Source of the DNA: Mesodorylaimus sp. YZB2_4
Taxonomy: Eukaryota > Nematoda > Enoplea > Dorylaimida > Dorylaimidae
Direction: 5' to 3'
Assembly (NCBI GenBank): GCA_030248295.1
Contig: JASANH010001137.1
Location: forward strand, 35,645 to 99,644
Length of the DNA stretch: 64,000 bases
Position numbers and translations under genes: made by a program. Under the pieces are notes generated by a model that was given only the letters and a program-made list of their open reading frames with translations, made no database searches and was not told the DNA's origin. This document shows, in pieces, positions 31,396 through 43,839 of this stretch (positions within the stretch are counted from its first letter, which is position 1; each line of letters begins with the position of its first letter).

Positions 31396-32254
31396 TGGCA
31401 ATATTTGGTTTCACAATTTCGTATTTTTATAATTTAGGTTAGCGCTTCGTTTTTGTTAAGTTTTTTTATCGTGTCCGAGTTGAGGCGCTCTTCTTTCTGA
31501 GTAAATTCTTGAAAAGAAATACGTGGCATCGCTAAATTATTGTATCAGACTAGTGAAAAGTCCATATACTTCAAGCTCTTTTGCTGAGGATCCCGCAATC
31601 TTTTTTCACACACGATGGCTTTTATGAGCAGCTCCTTTTTAAGTGTATTAGGGGGCATGTGTGTGCGTCCGCGGATCCCTACTTTCTGGCCTCCTAAGTG
31701 TCTGGAAAGGTTGCTCGTTCAGGTTTTTTTTTGTCGAATGGCAATGGTGAGACAGGTTTCTTTGATGGGCAAGGTACAGATTCATAGATGCCAAGGTGTC
31801 CATAGTTTCTTGTCTGGAACCTGTTCTCTTCGTGATAATTCGTGCACTGAGACTAGAAAAGGGAGGAGGCGGTCAGAACTTTTTTTGGTAGACCTAGCGA
31901 GTGGTCCGCACCCAATTGTTTCTGCATTTTTGACCAACGTAAAATTGTTTTTTTCTTTGTCGCCAATTCCACTCAATTGACCTCCACTGCTAGAAGGCGA
32001 CACAAACGACGCGCGGGCGAAGGAAGACATTGCCGAGTATGGCGCATGGGGACAGGTATGAGGCCGAAAGCGAGAGAGAAAGAGGAGAAGGCGATAAAGA
32101 ACAATTGTCGATCGATGACGATGACGTATGGCCTGAAGAAGATTTTTGATGTGTACTGCTTATTTTTAGTTCTGAGATGTCCTATATCGGGCAACACGTC
32201 AAAGTGAAAAATGTCATGTCGACGGTTATGGATGTAGTATTAGCAGCAAATAAG

Positions 32255-32456
32255 CGCCGTCCCATTCACAGGTCTGTTCTGCGAGCCGTGGCTGCACGCG
32301 AGAAACGACCAATCGGCACACCTGAGCCCAGCGTGTTGGACAATCAGATTGTATTAGCAACAAACGACCAGAGTGGATGTTCCTGCTCGATTCGGTGCTA
32401 CCGAGCGCTTTGCTCGTGCTTGTTTGGCAACAGAAAAATGTGACAAAAGCAAATGC
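32255..32456 (+). pseudogene. CXC-type cysteine cluster
   Basis: The frame from 32177 reads KRPIGTPEPSVLDNQ and then a dense Cys pattern: GCSCSIRCYRALCSCLFGNRK, with CDKSKC one base out of frame. This is the C-x-C-x3-C-x4-C-x-C...C-x4-C order of CXC/tesmin-like zinc-binding repeats. A one-base frameshift (or unseen splice) at about 32436 splits it. An acidic piece (ELPEMEMEESLVGEEELGGE, 32588-32645) follows. A related cluster ends the DDE transposase gene at 48.5 kb. Confidence 0.5.
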
Positions 32457-32959
32457 GACTAGGTCATGCCTCAAAACTATGCAGTATCTGGTACGATGTC
32501 ATCTGTTTTGTTACTAGATATTGCTCGATCTTAATTTCTTTAGGATCACCGAATTGTAGATGTGCCACATCTCCGCGACACGAGGGAACTTCCTGAAATG
32601 GAAATGGAGGAATCATTGGTTGGTGAGGAGGAGCTTGGAGGAGAACGACCTGCAACGCCTGAAGTAAGCGTGGTTTCTGACTATCTAGGGGTTAGTATGT
32701 TGAGCTGAGTTGTACTGGCAGTTCACCGCATTCGTATCAGGCCCATGTCCCCAATGGGAAGACTCGCATGTCCAGCACCGCTTATGTGTCAGTCCTTGTA
32801 GGCAGCCTGCACCGAGGAGATCGCCCACATTCCGAGACCGAGACGTGGCTTCGACATACTCCAAGAAGACTGGAGCTCATTGGGGCAGCCAAGCCAGGAG
32901 ATATTGGCCATTTTACAGAAAATCTTAAGCGCATTCGCATTCGCAAGAATTGCATTCCT

Positions 32960-33549
32960 CGATCGTCGCCTGGAGTGAAGAGCGATTAGAGGCTACGCGA
33001 AATGCAGTTGTAAAAGACCCCGAGTGGTGCACCTGCGGACGAGTGAGTTCTACCTTGGAGCACTCACCTGAGTCCATGACCTGCGCAGAGCAACTGCTTT
33101 TTAGTGTACTTTGTCAGGTTGATCGTTCAAGGACTATTGCTGCAAGGAAGATAGCTGCGTGACGAATGATCTGCATTTTATCAACATCGTCACCAACCCC
33201 GATTTGTTGCGCCTTCAAATGGCCGCTGAAAATGATCTATGCTAAGTGGCCTGTTTCGTGCATCAATCAGTTACAAAGGCAATGATGTGTACATTATTCA
33301 GGGCGACCCATAACGACGCGAGCAGCAACAAACAATACTACGGGTACTACTGTTACTGGTCCTACATTCTGTGGATGTACAGGATCATTGGCAAAAACTA
33401 CCGCGTAATTTCACCATCACTGCTGATGCGCCTGAAAATGAATGCATTGCTTATTTCAGATCATCCTGCCTAGCTGCGCGTACCATAAGATTCGCGACTT
33501 ATTCCCATCGGCATCTGGGCAGTATACGCACTTCAAGAGCCGAAAATAA
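32960..33549 (+). pseudogene. P2X7-cytoplasmic-domain-like gene, one in-frame stop
   Basis: The first clear exon ends at 33042 with AVVKDPEWCTCGR. Intron 33043-33104 (62 bp, GTGAGT...TTTTTAG) is followed by CTLSG, TGA (33120-33122), then KDYCCKEDSCVTNDLHF. An exon from about 33302 reads QYYGYYCYWSYILWMYRIIG. Intron 33406-33459 (54 bp) joins phase 0 to IILPSCAYHKIRDLFPSASG and QYTHFKSRK, with a TAA at 33547-33549. These are the hallmarks of the P2X7 C-terminal 'ballast' domain: CxCG, CC, YR..W, LPSC, IR..FP...GQY..F. Free-standing copies of this domain are expanded in many invertebrates, often near transposase-like genes. No ion-channel part is present. The donor of the middle intron (near 33245) is not convincing. 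One nonsense codon argues for a pseudogene. Confidence 0.65.
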
Positions 33550-36500
33550 ATGCGGAAACTGACTCACCGCACCGGGACGTTAAGATTACGGGATGTTCTG
33601 AGAAAATGGAGAAAGTGGACATTGCGAGTTTTCAAGTTTATTTGTGTCGTGCTTAACACGATGACGACGACGATTAGAGGACTGGTTTACAGTGTAAGGT
33701 ACATATGACTGATGTGTTTTCGCGGCCTAAAGGCGCCATCAAAGTGCTCTGCTTTGTCTTCAAATACTATGTTTGATCATGATCCGTCTAGTGTCGTGGT
33801 GCTTCAAACGTAAGTTTTGATTTACGTTTTGGAATGTATATGCTTTGTGCAGCCAGGCGACAGCTAGCTAGCTGGGCTAGGCGAAGGCTAGTCGTAAGTG
33901 TGCAAAAGAGCTGAATGGAGGCTAAGTTGTTTAAAAGAGGAGACAGCCAGGAAAAAAGAGCCGAGAACGGAGAAGGCTTAACAGAAGAGCCTTTATATGA
34001 GTAAAATAAGAGAGAGCTGGGACGATCGGGTGTTTTGAGTGAAGTATCGGACGGACTTGACAGTTTACGTTGTTGGCGCATGTGAATGTTTTGTTGTGAC
34101 ATGTCGCAGATCATTCAGGCGGCCTTTACACTTTAATGCTTCCCAAGCGTTCATCCCTGTTGTTTTTTATGAGGTGAAATTGGCGTTGTCTAAACTGCTG
34201 ACACTTTTACTAGCTGTGCACTCCTTGCAAAAATGACAATATATGCTAAGATAGTGAAAACGAAAAAAGGCACCCGAGAGGCACCAACAGAGGTCAAAGA
34301 CAATATTGACCTGTTTTAATGACAAGCCCATGCAGCCCATGGGACGACAAAAACATGAAAGTCTTTGCTTTGAATTTTCGAGAGGTTAATTTTCGTGCAA
34401 TGTCTTACATGGAGCTCTGCTTCTTACATTAAGATAGATAGACCTAAACAAGCCAAGAACCACTCTCGTTTAGAGATAATTTGTTTTCAGGCAATTTATT
34501 ATCAATACTCTGCCCCCCCTCCCCGATTTGAGAAAAGGTTGAGTCGGATAAGAGGGGATGAGAATGATGTTCGATGGGCATGCATTATCGTAAGCGCGGT
34601 ATCGCTTACCTTAGGAATAGAGTATAAAAAGTATAGACGAGGGGTGGGGTGCGTTTGTTTTGCGTGTGTGGCGTGTGGAAAGTACAGATCAGGGTTTTTG
34701 GCACCGCTCGCGCGCATGCGGTATAGCACGGGGTATGCATAGTCACGTGTTGGAGGCTGAAGAAGGATTGGGGTTGTTTTAGAGTGAAAAGCAACACTTC
34801 GTGAGGCGGCGAAGCGGTGGAGTTTTATTTGACTGAAAGCCAGCTGGACTATGCTGATCGCGGGGTAAATGCGGGCGGATGGAAGAGTGGCATGCGTTAT
34901 ATAATGCATTAGTCGCCAATGATTTGGATCCGGCGGTGAGGAGCTGTGAAACTGTTCACACAGTCCAGCATGGTGGCATCGTTAGCCCCGAGATTGGTGG
35001 TGGCTATTAGTGCTAGAAATGACCTCAAGATCAAGGTCAGAATTTTTTAAAAACCTTAACTGACCAACCCTTAGTCAAAGTCAGGGTCAAGGTCAGAAAA
35101 TTTTTTCAGGTCGGACGGTTGCATGTCTGCAGCGACGGTGGTCGGTCGACTCTCTTCTCGGCTCTCGTCTATGCGGTCTTAACGCACGCATCCGCCCTAT
35201 GTCGACTTGATAAAATCAATAGACGCAACCCACGCCACCTCACGCGAGTTTTGCCACTTCGACTTATTTTTCCCCGTTTTTTTCTCTCTGCCCTAACTGC
35301 TGACATTTGCCTGATCGAATTTCACCGATCAGCTTCGAGTATTTGATAACGCTACGTGATTCCTTTCCTAACCACCCTGGCTCCAGGAAAACAGCGCATT
35401 GAGAACTCATTAGTTATATCAGCAGTATCAAAACAAGTGAGCGCGGGGACTCCATCTCGACCGACTATCGAGCACTATTTTTATCCAACATCTCTATCGC
35501 CGATCACCTTAAAATGAACGACGTGAATATAGTCAAGATTCGAGCGAGCTCTTAGCGAAGAAAGTTTCGGCTACAATCAAACAAACCCTGGAACAAGTTT
35601 TGCCTGGCGCCATCCAGCAATCGGTGGGTGATCGGTGGGCAATCGGTGGGTCAGCAATCGGTGGGAACAAAACAATGGCCACTGATTTTAATCTCTTGCG
35701 CATGCATGGAAGCGAATTTCGTAGAATGGTTCTATGTACTTGCACTCACGATTTCATGTGCTTGAAGGCGGCCAGTCCTCGAGGGGGTATAATAGGTGGA
35801 GAAGAGTCAGGCCTGAAAAAGGAGTGAAATAAGCAAAAAATTCATGGAATGAAAGTGCATGTGGTTTGATGCGCCTTCGAAACAGGCCAGTCCAGGCTGA
35901 CAAAAGGTGATCGAGAAAGATCCTGCCTGGCTCTGGCTGGTCACATGTACTCGCGGTTTTAGGGTTGTCAAGTAGACCATAACAACTAGCCTCATATATG
36001 TCACCCACATGGGGAAGGTGGATGCTATGAAATGCTCACATCTTCAGTTCTTGTATAGTGGATATTTCAGGGACTGTGTTGTGAAAAAATGTAATTATAC
36101 TAGTAGGGCAGGCCCCCCTTTAAATTGCGCAATCTCCTACTCAGGCTGGAATTTTGATGAATGTGAAGCTTCACAAGACATTCCAGCAGCAATGGGGCAC
36201 GACAAAATTCAGCCACTGGGATGTTTTGCGTTCCTGGCGCTTTTGACCCAATTCATGAAATTTATGAGTGCTCATAAATATTACTTTGAAGTGAAGATGA
36301 ATTTGGTGACTCATCCAAAGGATGGAATTTGGGTCTGCAGAGGAATTCGGTAAGCGCTGGTGTTCTCCTGCTGCAGATGTTCTCCACAGATGTTCTCCTC
36401 ATATTATCCAGCAGTTAGCCGAAGCAGGATAAGGCGAGGAGCTTAGATAACACACGCTCGGAATGTTGAACACACAAGTGTGGAGAGGTAGATAATATTT

Positions 36501-39500
36501 CAGTTTACATGCAGGAAAACTTTTTTCTCTCGTTCAGTCCCTGTTGGGCCATATTCTAAAAACAGTGTTCAGAGTTTTAGCTCTTTCTCGTGTCAGTGAG
36601 TCATGAGTTCTGTCGTCTGCCAGATTGCCTGAGAACTAAAATATGTAACTTCAGGCAGGAAAATTGTAATGACAACTGTTTGAAGCCGAGTTAATTCTTT
36701 TATTATGACTGCTCATGAGATTTGGCACCATCTTATGATTTATGCATGAGGAAATGATCTATTCCTTGCGTGTATACGCGTGGACCTGTCGATGTGTCCA
36801 CGCTAGCCTTTGCTGACACTGCTTTTGAATCGCAAGCGCGTAGTCTTTCTGTTGCCTCGAGTCGGTAGGGAGTCGATAGGACTGGATTATCTTCTTTTTC
36901 TGATCTATATTACCTTGTGCAGTGGATAACCTAGTTTTTCATTATTTTATATGATACTTGTTAGGTACAGCGCCCAGTGAACTCTGGGGATCCAAGCTAA
37001 AACGCTGTAGTTTCATAAACTTGTAATCGGGTGCATAATAAAGCATTTAGAAGTCCTGAAACAAGCTCCCTCTAAAGTCCCTAAGCCATTATGCTTTGCA
37101 GGAAAGTTTTACTTGAGTACCTACCTGCGAGATTTATACGTGTGGTCAGCAGAAGCCACCCAGCTAGATCTAAAGTGGCTACCCATTCTTGAGGCCATGA
37201 CACTCTTGGAGTGTTAAACGGCTGTGAACCTTTCGGGGTCTATTGGCAAATTGCTGAAGTGCTCTAAAGCAACAAGCTAACATAGCCTGTGCAGATAAAG
37301 TTTCGGAGAGTTTTGCGACAAGGACAGCGAAATGTTTAAATACAATAGTCTAAATTGCGCAAGAATACACGGTCAGCCGAATAACGTAATGGCCGATAAC
37401 GAAATAGGGAAATGTACATGCATGTGTGCAGTTTGTTGAAGCTACGACTGTGGTCACGCAGGATTGCCACATAAAACGCAATTTTCCAGAAATACCCGAG
37501 GTGCATGGCACGATGAGCAGGGCGGGGTTTGTCAAAAAAGGCGGCGTGTAGCATGCGATGCAAGTGTGATTGGGCAAAGCCAGTGCACGAGGCCGTAAGA
37601 AAAGCTTTCGCATAGTGTCGGTCTAGTGTTTTGAAGTTGGTTAACTTAAGTGAAACGACCTCTGAAACACTTTTACATCTTATTGCTTACAAGTCTCTGT
37701 AATTTTCCCATAGCTGATGGTGCTGAAACTATTTTCTAAACGACGGTTTCTTTCATAACTCACTGTATGGAAGAACGTAAGAACGTTCCAAAAGAGCACT
37801 CCATGCACTTTTTTGCTTAACTCTAGTTTTGATTACAGCTACAGAAACAAGTCTGGTATTTTGAACCATGCTCTCTTTTACGACTTACTGTAAATATGAA
37901 ATCTCCGAAAGAAACCAAACATACATGAACCGCACCTGAAGGTTTTTTTGAGAAATCATACGGTCCTCACAACCTGGCTGGTTTTTCCCCTTTGAACTCT
38001 ACAGTTTTTAAGGTCTGCTGCAGTGATTAAAACAGGAGGTGGCGCGCCAGAGGATTACGCGCGCCTATGCCGTATTATTAAATACATAAATGCTCTAGAT
38101 TTACGGCTCTCTGGAAACGGGCTATTAGAAATGACCGACACGCGAGGCGGCTCCACCACGCAATAAAGTACCACGCAATCATCTCATCACGAGATCATTC
38201 TCATAGGCAGTGAGGATCTTGGCTCCTCAGAAGTATGTTACCACGTGCTCAAAGCAGAGAGACACGAAGTCGGCCTCGCCAGACTCAACCTTAAAAAATA
38301 GCAAACGACGCTAAACCACCTAGAAGCATGCGTGCACGTGCAACCATCGCATAGCATAGGCACCAAATGACAAGGACTACCGCGTCCTCCGGTGCCCATG
38401 CCTAGCCATGCGTGTTTTTTTCTAGCTGTTGCACGCAAAGCGACTAATCCATACCATTTGTGAGAGCACGGTTGCGAGAGTTAGTTCACTGTTGAGACCA
38501 TGCGTGTGAAGCCATCGACTTTTTAGAGATTGACAACTTTGTCGTTGTACTCGGACAACTGTGCGCGCGTCTGTCTTCCGTGAGCGAGTTTCTGACAGGC
38601 CTAGGACTGCAGCGCGCATGAAGTGCAATTTTGACTATGGAGGCGTACTAGAACTTGTGCTGACTGTTCGCCAGAAACTCTACCCGTCTGACCATCTCTA
38701 GAAAAAAGGTGACTACTGTTATCGCCCTTTGTGTGGGTGGGAAAGTCCGCTGGACCCCGCAGGTTCGATCACTCACTGCGAGGTTCCTAAAGCCAGACAA
38801 GTTTCCAGTCAGACAGCCAGACTCTTAGCAAGTTTCCTAGCCGTCTCTTTCCCTAACCAACTTTGATTCGCGTTTTAATTCCACTATTTTACTCATCATC
38901 ATAGCCATCATGTTAATGCCGTATTATTTTCGGTTTAACTCGACAGCAAGCAAGCATAGTGACTGTGGCTGTCACAACATGTATGAGACACCACCGCCAC
39001 CCACCGCCACCCACTGACTTCAGCCTCACCAAATCACTCTATACTAGCACCACTCGAAGGACCAGCGTGACCTCATAGCCCCTCTGTGTCGGGATGGGCT
39101 TGGTTTTTCTGCGAAGTCACGCTCATGACATTTAGCCGCTGAAATTTTTCATTTCCTGGAACAGGTGAAGCGCCATCTCCTACAAAAAAAAGGGAGAGAT
39201 AAGTACAGGATGCGTTGATTATGTGGTTATCACACCTCCGCAACACGGCATCATGGAGCTCGACGCTAACCAAGGCTCAATGCATTAGTAACATCCCGCA
39301 ATTTTGTCGCAGTTAGCGCACACGACTGGAGCTAAAACATTAGTTCAGCGGATCTGGCATTGAAAGACTTTTGCGATTGCCGTTATACAACCTGAATCAC
39401 ACAAAAAATGTTGAACAGTCATGTCCACTACACAGTATATTATAAATGTATACGAACCCATCATATTCGATTTTTCTTTCTTTAATTGGGCCATTTCCGT

Positions 39501-39700
39501 TTTTACTTGTTCGTACTACGCATTCTTCACTGTTGATTCTTCCAACCCTTTAGTCTTGTTCAAAATCTGAGTCATTCGCTCGTCGTCTCCGTCCACCACA
39601 CTTGTAGAAGCACGTTATGCGAAAAGAGAGAGCGGCTCATCGCTCTGGACATCTTCATGATCAGGCGACCCTTCGCTCACTTTTAGCGAGTTTCGGAATA
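33550..39700. other. Sparse region; no recognised gene
   Basis: Short ORFs are scattered on both strands with no recognisable domain or consistent splice frame. Noted: four copies of ATCGGTGGG in 35617-35665; two copies of tcaaggtcagaa plus T-run near 35030-35105; a 114-codon ORF at 36009-36353 without any recognised motif; a short CCACCGCCAC repeat near 38995. Low confidence that any of this codes. Confidence 0.3.
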
Positions 39701-39753
39701 GTTGTCTCTGGCTTTAGCAACAAAGTTAGCTGGAGTTAATAGGATGTTAACGT

Positions 39754-40050
39754 GTGAAAACACTCAGGCACATACAAAGATCAGCAGGGATGCGACTCCT
39801 TCCGTACAGAGCATTCGCAGGGGATATGCCCTGCTTGTTGCCCAATACAAATTCGTTCATGTTCGATACAGATATTCTTCTCGATTTGATCCAAATAAGA
39901 GAGGATTACGATCGACTCGAGGCCTTGGCGGATAGAGATCAGCAAGATAATACATGTGATGAGGTCGAGCGTAATGAGGCTAATGGCGCAGGCTTCAATA
40001 AAGAGTACATGCAGGGTAAGTTTTTTTTACGCCACGCAGCTACTGAATAG
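39754..40050 (+). CDS. Unknown small ORF
   Basis: An open frame of 98 codons (DTDILLDLIQIREDYDRLEALADRDQQDN, shown here as shorter blocks DTDILLDLIQIRED and DRLEALADRDQQDN) with a helical, acidic middle. A good donor (CAG|GTAAG) occurs near 40015, so this may be one exon. No family recognised. Confidence 0.25.
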   Translation: MKTLRHIQRSAGMRLLPYRAFAGDMPCLLPNTNSFMFDTDILLDLIQIREDYDRLEALADRDQQDNTCDEVERNEANGAGFNKEYMQGKFFLRHAATE

Positions 40051-40376
40051 GTGGTTACTTCACACTGTAAGCGGTGCCACGTATTCGTACCACTATGGTT
40101 TGGCAGTGACTGATTGGCGACATTGATTAGCGCGTGAAACCGCTTGCAATTCACTTTTTGTGCGCCATTTTGACGAGAAACCATCATTTGCGTGGAAAAG
40201 CATTTCTTCAGCGTCAGGAATAAATACTTCGATAATTTTGTCAAAAAACTTTTTTTTCGAAAGAAACCGGGTCGGGTCGTGAAGGGCTTAGAAGATATTT
40301 CGCGGGTCGGGTCGCTGCGAAAATTGAGTCTGAAACACAAGAACATGTCCATGGTAGCTGTCGAATCCACTTCCTA

Positions 40377-40640
40377 GCAGAGTATAAGAAAAAGATTATT
40401 CTCAGTCTTGTCGCCCTGATTGTCATTACCATCGTGGCAAGCACTTCACTTTTCGTGTCGAAATACAAGGACAGCATAGCAAAACACTTTCCCTACTATC
40501 GCTACTGCAATCGTACAATACGGCCATGGATGAACATATATGCTTCACTAATAAAACCGACGGCTTCTTTGCCACCTAGCGCGCATGTACTTTGAAAACT
40601 CCAAGTCAGTGTCAACGACATATCGTTTTTAAAAAGCTTG
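40377..40640 (+). pseudogene. Relic of the Polinton membrane protein
   Basis: Aligned with 2676-3026 it gives EYKKKIILSLVALIVIT (basic patch then membrane helix). After a frameshift it gives MDEHICFTNKTDGFFAT, matching ADEQICFTNETGGLFAT in the intact copy, followed by an in-frame TAG and then SQCQRH against NRCQRQ. Order and spacing agree through the whole protein. It is a second, more decayed copy of the gene, and no other Polinton gene is recognisable beside it. Confidence 0.65.
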
Positions 40641-41894
40641 AAGTGGATGATCGCGTCCTCATTTGTTTTTTAAATCAGATGTAGAAGATTATAATGCTTG
40701 CCGTTGAAGGAATGAAATCAACTCAGCCTGTTTGTGGACAAACTTTACCGACACAATGATCAAAAAGTGTGAAAATCTGTGGTAGCATTGGGTCATCAAA
40801 TGAGTGATTATAACCCAGTCTCTTTTCATTTATACCTGCGTAGAGCTTGGGCAGCTAAGTATTAGTAGTAGATAGGGGGCCGCTTGTTGAACGGCGTAGC
40901 ACGATATAAGCATAGGCCGCCGTCGAAGCTGGGCCACACGAGCCAAGCTCCGCTTCTTCAGAAGGCCGGAGCAACCTCTGATCCCGCCCACTACCGCCAA
41001 CAGCAGCGCAACGCTACAATGCTCCAACCTTACTCGATAACCTATCGTTCGTTCACGTGTCTTTACTGTTCTGCCAATCATTCCACACTACATTGTAGGG
41101 CATCTCGACTCCTCACGCATCTATCCCAATTATGCTATCATATTCTACTCTCCACACATCGCCCGTTATCAAACTACTGGCTGCCCGCATTACCAACCGA
41201 TGTTGCTCACTCGACCGATGCCAACTGATGCTTGAGCGTCCGACCAAACCGCATCCCCGCACCCGTCCGATCGGAACTGCGTCAGGGTCACGTCTGACTT
41301 TGGGTACACGTCTGACTCGGGCTTCGAATATTTCGCTACTTTGCATGGACGAATCGTCAGGGCTACTGATCGTTAGATTGATCAAATCGTCCCGATCGCA
41401 AGCATGAATGTATGCGAACCCGAAAATAAGAATATTTCTCTGTTACTGTCCCTGTGTGCGCACCCACTCTTCTTCCCCTCCTATCACCGCCGTCGCTCCC
41501 CCCTGCTCACTCACGTCCGGTTCCCGAAATACAAACCTCCGTTTGCCTCACGCGTATGCATTAGATACTGTACATCATTATTCCTCGCATGAGAACTCGT
41601 TCACCAATCAAATATGGCCAGTCATTTTCTATTCCTGTTGGAGGCTTCAAAATTTATAGAGACGGGGCTGGTGGTTTTATTCTCCAATCGCTGGGTGGTG
41701 GTCAACTTGCTGCGATTCAGCACCCGCTCAATTGGGTCATCATCTTGACATCGATCAAATTCCTGGAACCACGTTGCCTCCGGAAGGAGTTGCGCCTCAG
41801 CAAGTCAGTGTTGCTGGGAATGATCGTGGTGTCTTCTTGAAAGCTCCCACCGTTAGAGCAAACGGAATCGACAGATTCAAACCCATCCGCTTAA

Positions 41895-42414
41895 AGGCTC
41901 TTGTATACTGCGTCGAGCGTCAAATTTTTGACGCCGGCCAAAAAACGTCAGCGTCAAATGTAATTATAACGTGACCTCAGTGTGCTGCTCTCTAGGCATA
42001 CTGTGGATCAAAGAGTTTTGCCAGTGCGCCTTGACTGGCAAAAGTCTGCAGTATTTCTCACCTTTTACTAAAAAACTAATAATTTCAATAGCTAATCGAG
42101 AACAAAAATAAACTTCACGAATGGATAGAGCATAGTTAAAAGCCCAAAAATTTTAACACCTCTTCCTTTCTAGCCGCATTTCCGATTTTTAAAGACAATA
42201 AAACTTCTTGGTATTCCCGTTCGACGCCAGCGTCAAATGGAAAGACCCGAAATTCCATTTGACGCCCGGCTTCAAAATGAAAACGAGAATTTTTTTTGAC
42301 GCCGACAGATGTATACTTGTCTTACTGTCTGCGTCATTATTATGCTCAGGTTCAACGTTTTGCAAAATGGTCCTTGCTGTGCGATTTTGACGCTTGACGC
42401 AGTATACAAGAGCC
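41895..42414. mobile_element. TTAA-flanked MITE
   Basis: Ends are about 32-bp inverted repeats starting GGCTCTTGTATACTGCGTC (41896 onward and the complement ending at 42414). TTAA flanks both sides (41891-41894, 42415-42418). The interior repeats TTGACGCC/GGCGTCAA-type motifs in both orientations and has no ORF of its own. TTAA duplications suggest a piggyBac-like source, but the ends are not diagnostic. Confidence 0.75.
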
Positions 42415-42592
42415 TTAAGTCAAATAAAAACCGCTTTCCCGCTGGTCACGCTCCTGATCGCGTATGGCTCAAAAGAATTTGTGTTTGCTTGTCTTTGGCT
42501 AACGGAGTCGATATCTTCGCTCGAGTGCTCGGAATTCGTGGATAAATGATCTAGCGTTCGCTTGAACTCTGTGAATATGTTTTGAGTACATT

Positions 42593-42612
42593 ATGTGTGT
42601 GTGTGTGTGTGC
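42593..42612. repeat. TG dinucleotide microsatellite
   Basis: About ten TG units in a row. It lies in a non-coding stretch between the MITE and the ISXO2-like transposase. Confidence 0.85.
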
Positions 42613-43080
42613 ATAGTTAGCTGTATAGAGTATGTATAGTTACTGCAACCAAAACAAATCTTGTTCTAAAGGAATAGATTTAATGCAATTAAAACTTTAC
42701 ACATTCACTAGCAGAAAAATACAGCTTACCTACCCTGCTGCCACCTCGTAACCCTACTTTATTCCTTCCACTACTTGGAAATAAAAGCTTTACTTCCCGA
42801 TCAACACCTAAAATTTCCCATCGGCAGAAGATCAGCGAGTAAGCTATCATAAGAGAGGCTCTAGTTTCTAGGTGCAGGCGTATTTCTTTTGACCATTCCA
42901 TTCTTAACCTTGTTCCAATTACCGTTACCCGACTCAGCGAAAACGTGTGGTATTTTAACGGAGTATGAGGCAGAAATAGGTCCAGATATGAAACTTGTTT
43001 ATCATTATCCACAATAGGTTGAGCCCTGGAGTGCAATCGCTTGACCTTGATCCGGAATGGCTCTCATAAATTAGATGAAT

Positions 43081-43809
43081 TCATGGCTCCTCTTCACTGA
43101 GCGAACTTCTGTTCATATCTCCGCGCCAGTGAGCGTAAAGTTGGGCGACAGGAGTATGGGCAGGCAGAACAGCTAGTTTTTTAGTTTTGTTTTCAATCAC
43201 AATTTTCATATGGGCTGCTGTTTTCAAGGGTATGACTCCGCCCTGTCCGCCCATTGCTAGTGCTTCCCCCGATCGACTGAACAGGATTTCCTGGATGTAG
43301 TTGAACCAGTCGACGAAGACGTGATTGCTGTTCCCCAGCAACGGATACAGGTGCGCCTTCGCCTGTATTATGCAACAGTTCTTGGCCCAGCACCACATGA
43401 GCAAGATGGTCTTGGAGATCTGCAGATTCGAGTTAAGCCGTCCGCTCTGATCAATCGATGCGAACCATGTCGTGTTAGCCTGCCCACCAACGACAGCGGT
43501 ACCCGCTCGGAGGCTCTTGGTGCTCTTGCATTTCGTGCAACGATAAATTGCACGAGTCTTCCCTCGTTGCTTCACCTCAGTTTCATAGAGCAGCCCGGTA
43601 CAGTTGGGCTTTAAGGTACAGGGGAAACGACCTTTCCATGCAGAGCCTCTTTTGGATATAGCGCCATTTGACCTGTGTTTGCCCTTTTTTCCTATTCGTC
43701 CATTAACCTTTGTTTCTACATATTGTTGTTTTAGTGTTTCCACACTGCACCGCTTAGTGTTCCCCCAAAATCGGGGGTGTTGCATAACGCAGATCGTACG
43801 GTTAAGCAT
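43081..43809 (-). pseudogene. ISXO2/Merlin-like transposase, truncated
   Basis: A 242-residue reverse ORF. A zinc-ribbon-like part (CTLKPNCTGLLYETE ... YRCTKCKSTKSLRAGT) resembles the N-terminal ribbon of the IS1595/ISXO2 and Merlin group. A helical part (ISKTILLMWCWAKNCCI; NHVFVDWFNYIQEIL) matches the region before the first catalytic Asp. The expected GGPG..VEIDE block appears as MGGQGGVIPLK, without the Asp, and the protein then ends in unrelated sequence. The C-terminal two catalytic residues are missing. It is probably a decapitated Merlin-type element. Confidence is moderate because the match is by pattern only. Confidence 0.5.
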
Positions 43810-43839
43810 GCTGCTGGCGACCTGGCTGTCACAGTGCTA

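Noticed and set aside
4420-33122. Possible stop-codon reassignment, because TGA interrupts the integrase (4420) and the P2X7-like gene (33120), and also the ATPase at 62208
   Set aside because: TAA and TAG also interrupt genes (DNA polymerase B, Gypsy capsid, reverse-strand Polinton protein), and frameshifts are common. Ordinary decay explains it.
34502-34909. 135-codon reverse ORF
   Set aside because: No domain, composition follows the local sequence, no splice or promoter support; treated as chance.
35600-35680. CRISPR-like short repeats (ATCGGTGGG)
   Set aside because: Only four adjacent copies, no spacers, and a eukaryotic context; a simple tandem repeat.
36009-36353. 114-codon ORF as a secreted Cys protein
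   Set aside because: No signal peptide and no conserved Cys pattern; kept only as a note in the sparse region.
38750-38790. tRNA-like B box (ggttcgatcac)
   Set aside because: No A box at the right distance and no cloverleaf can be drawn.
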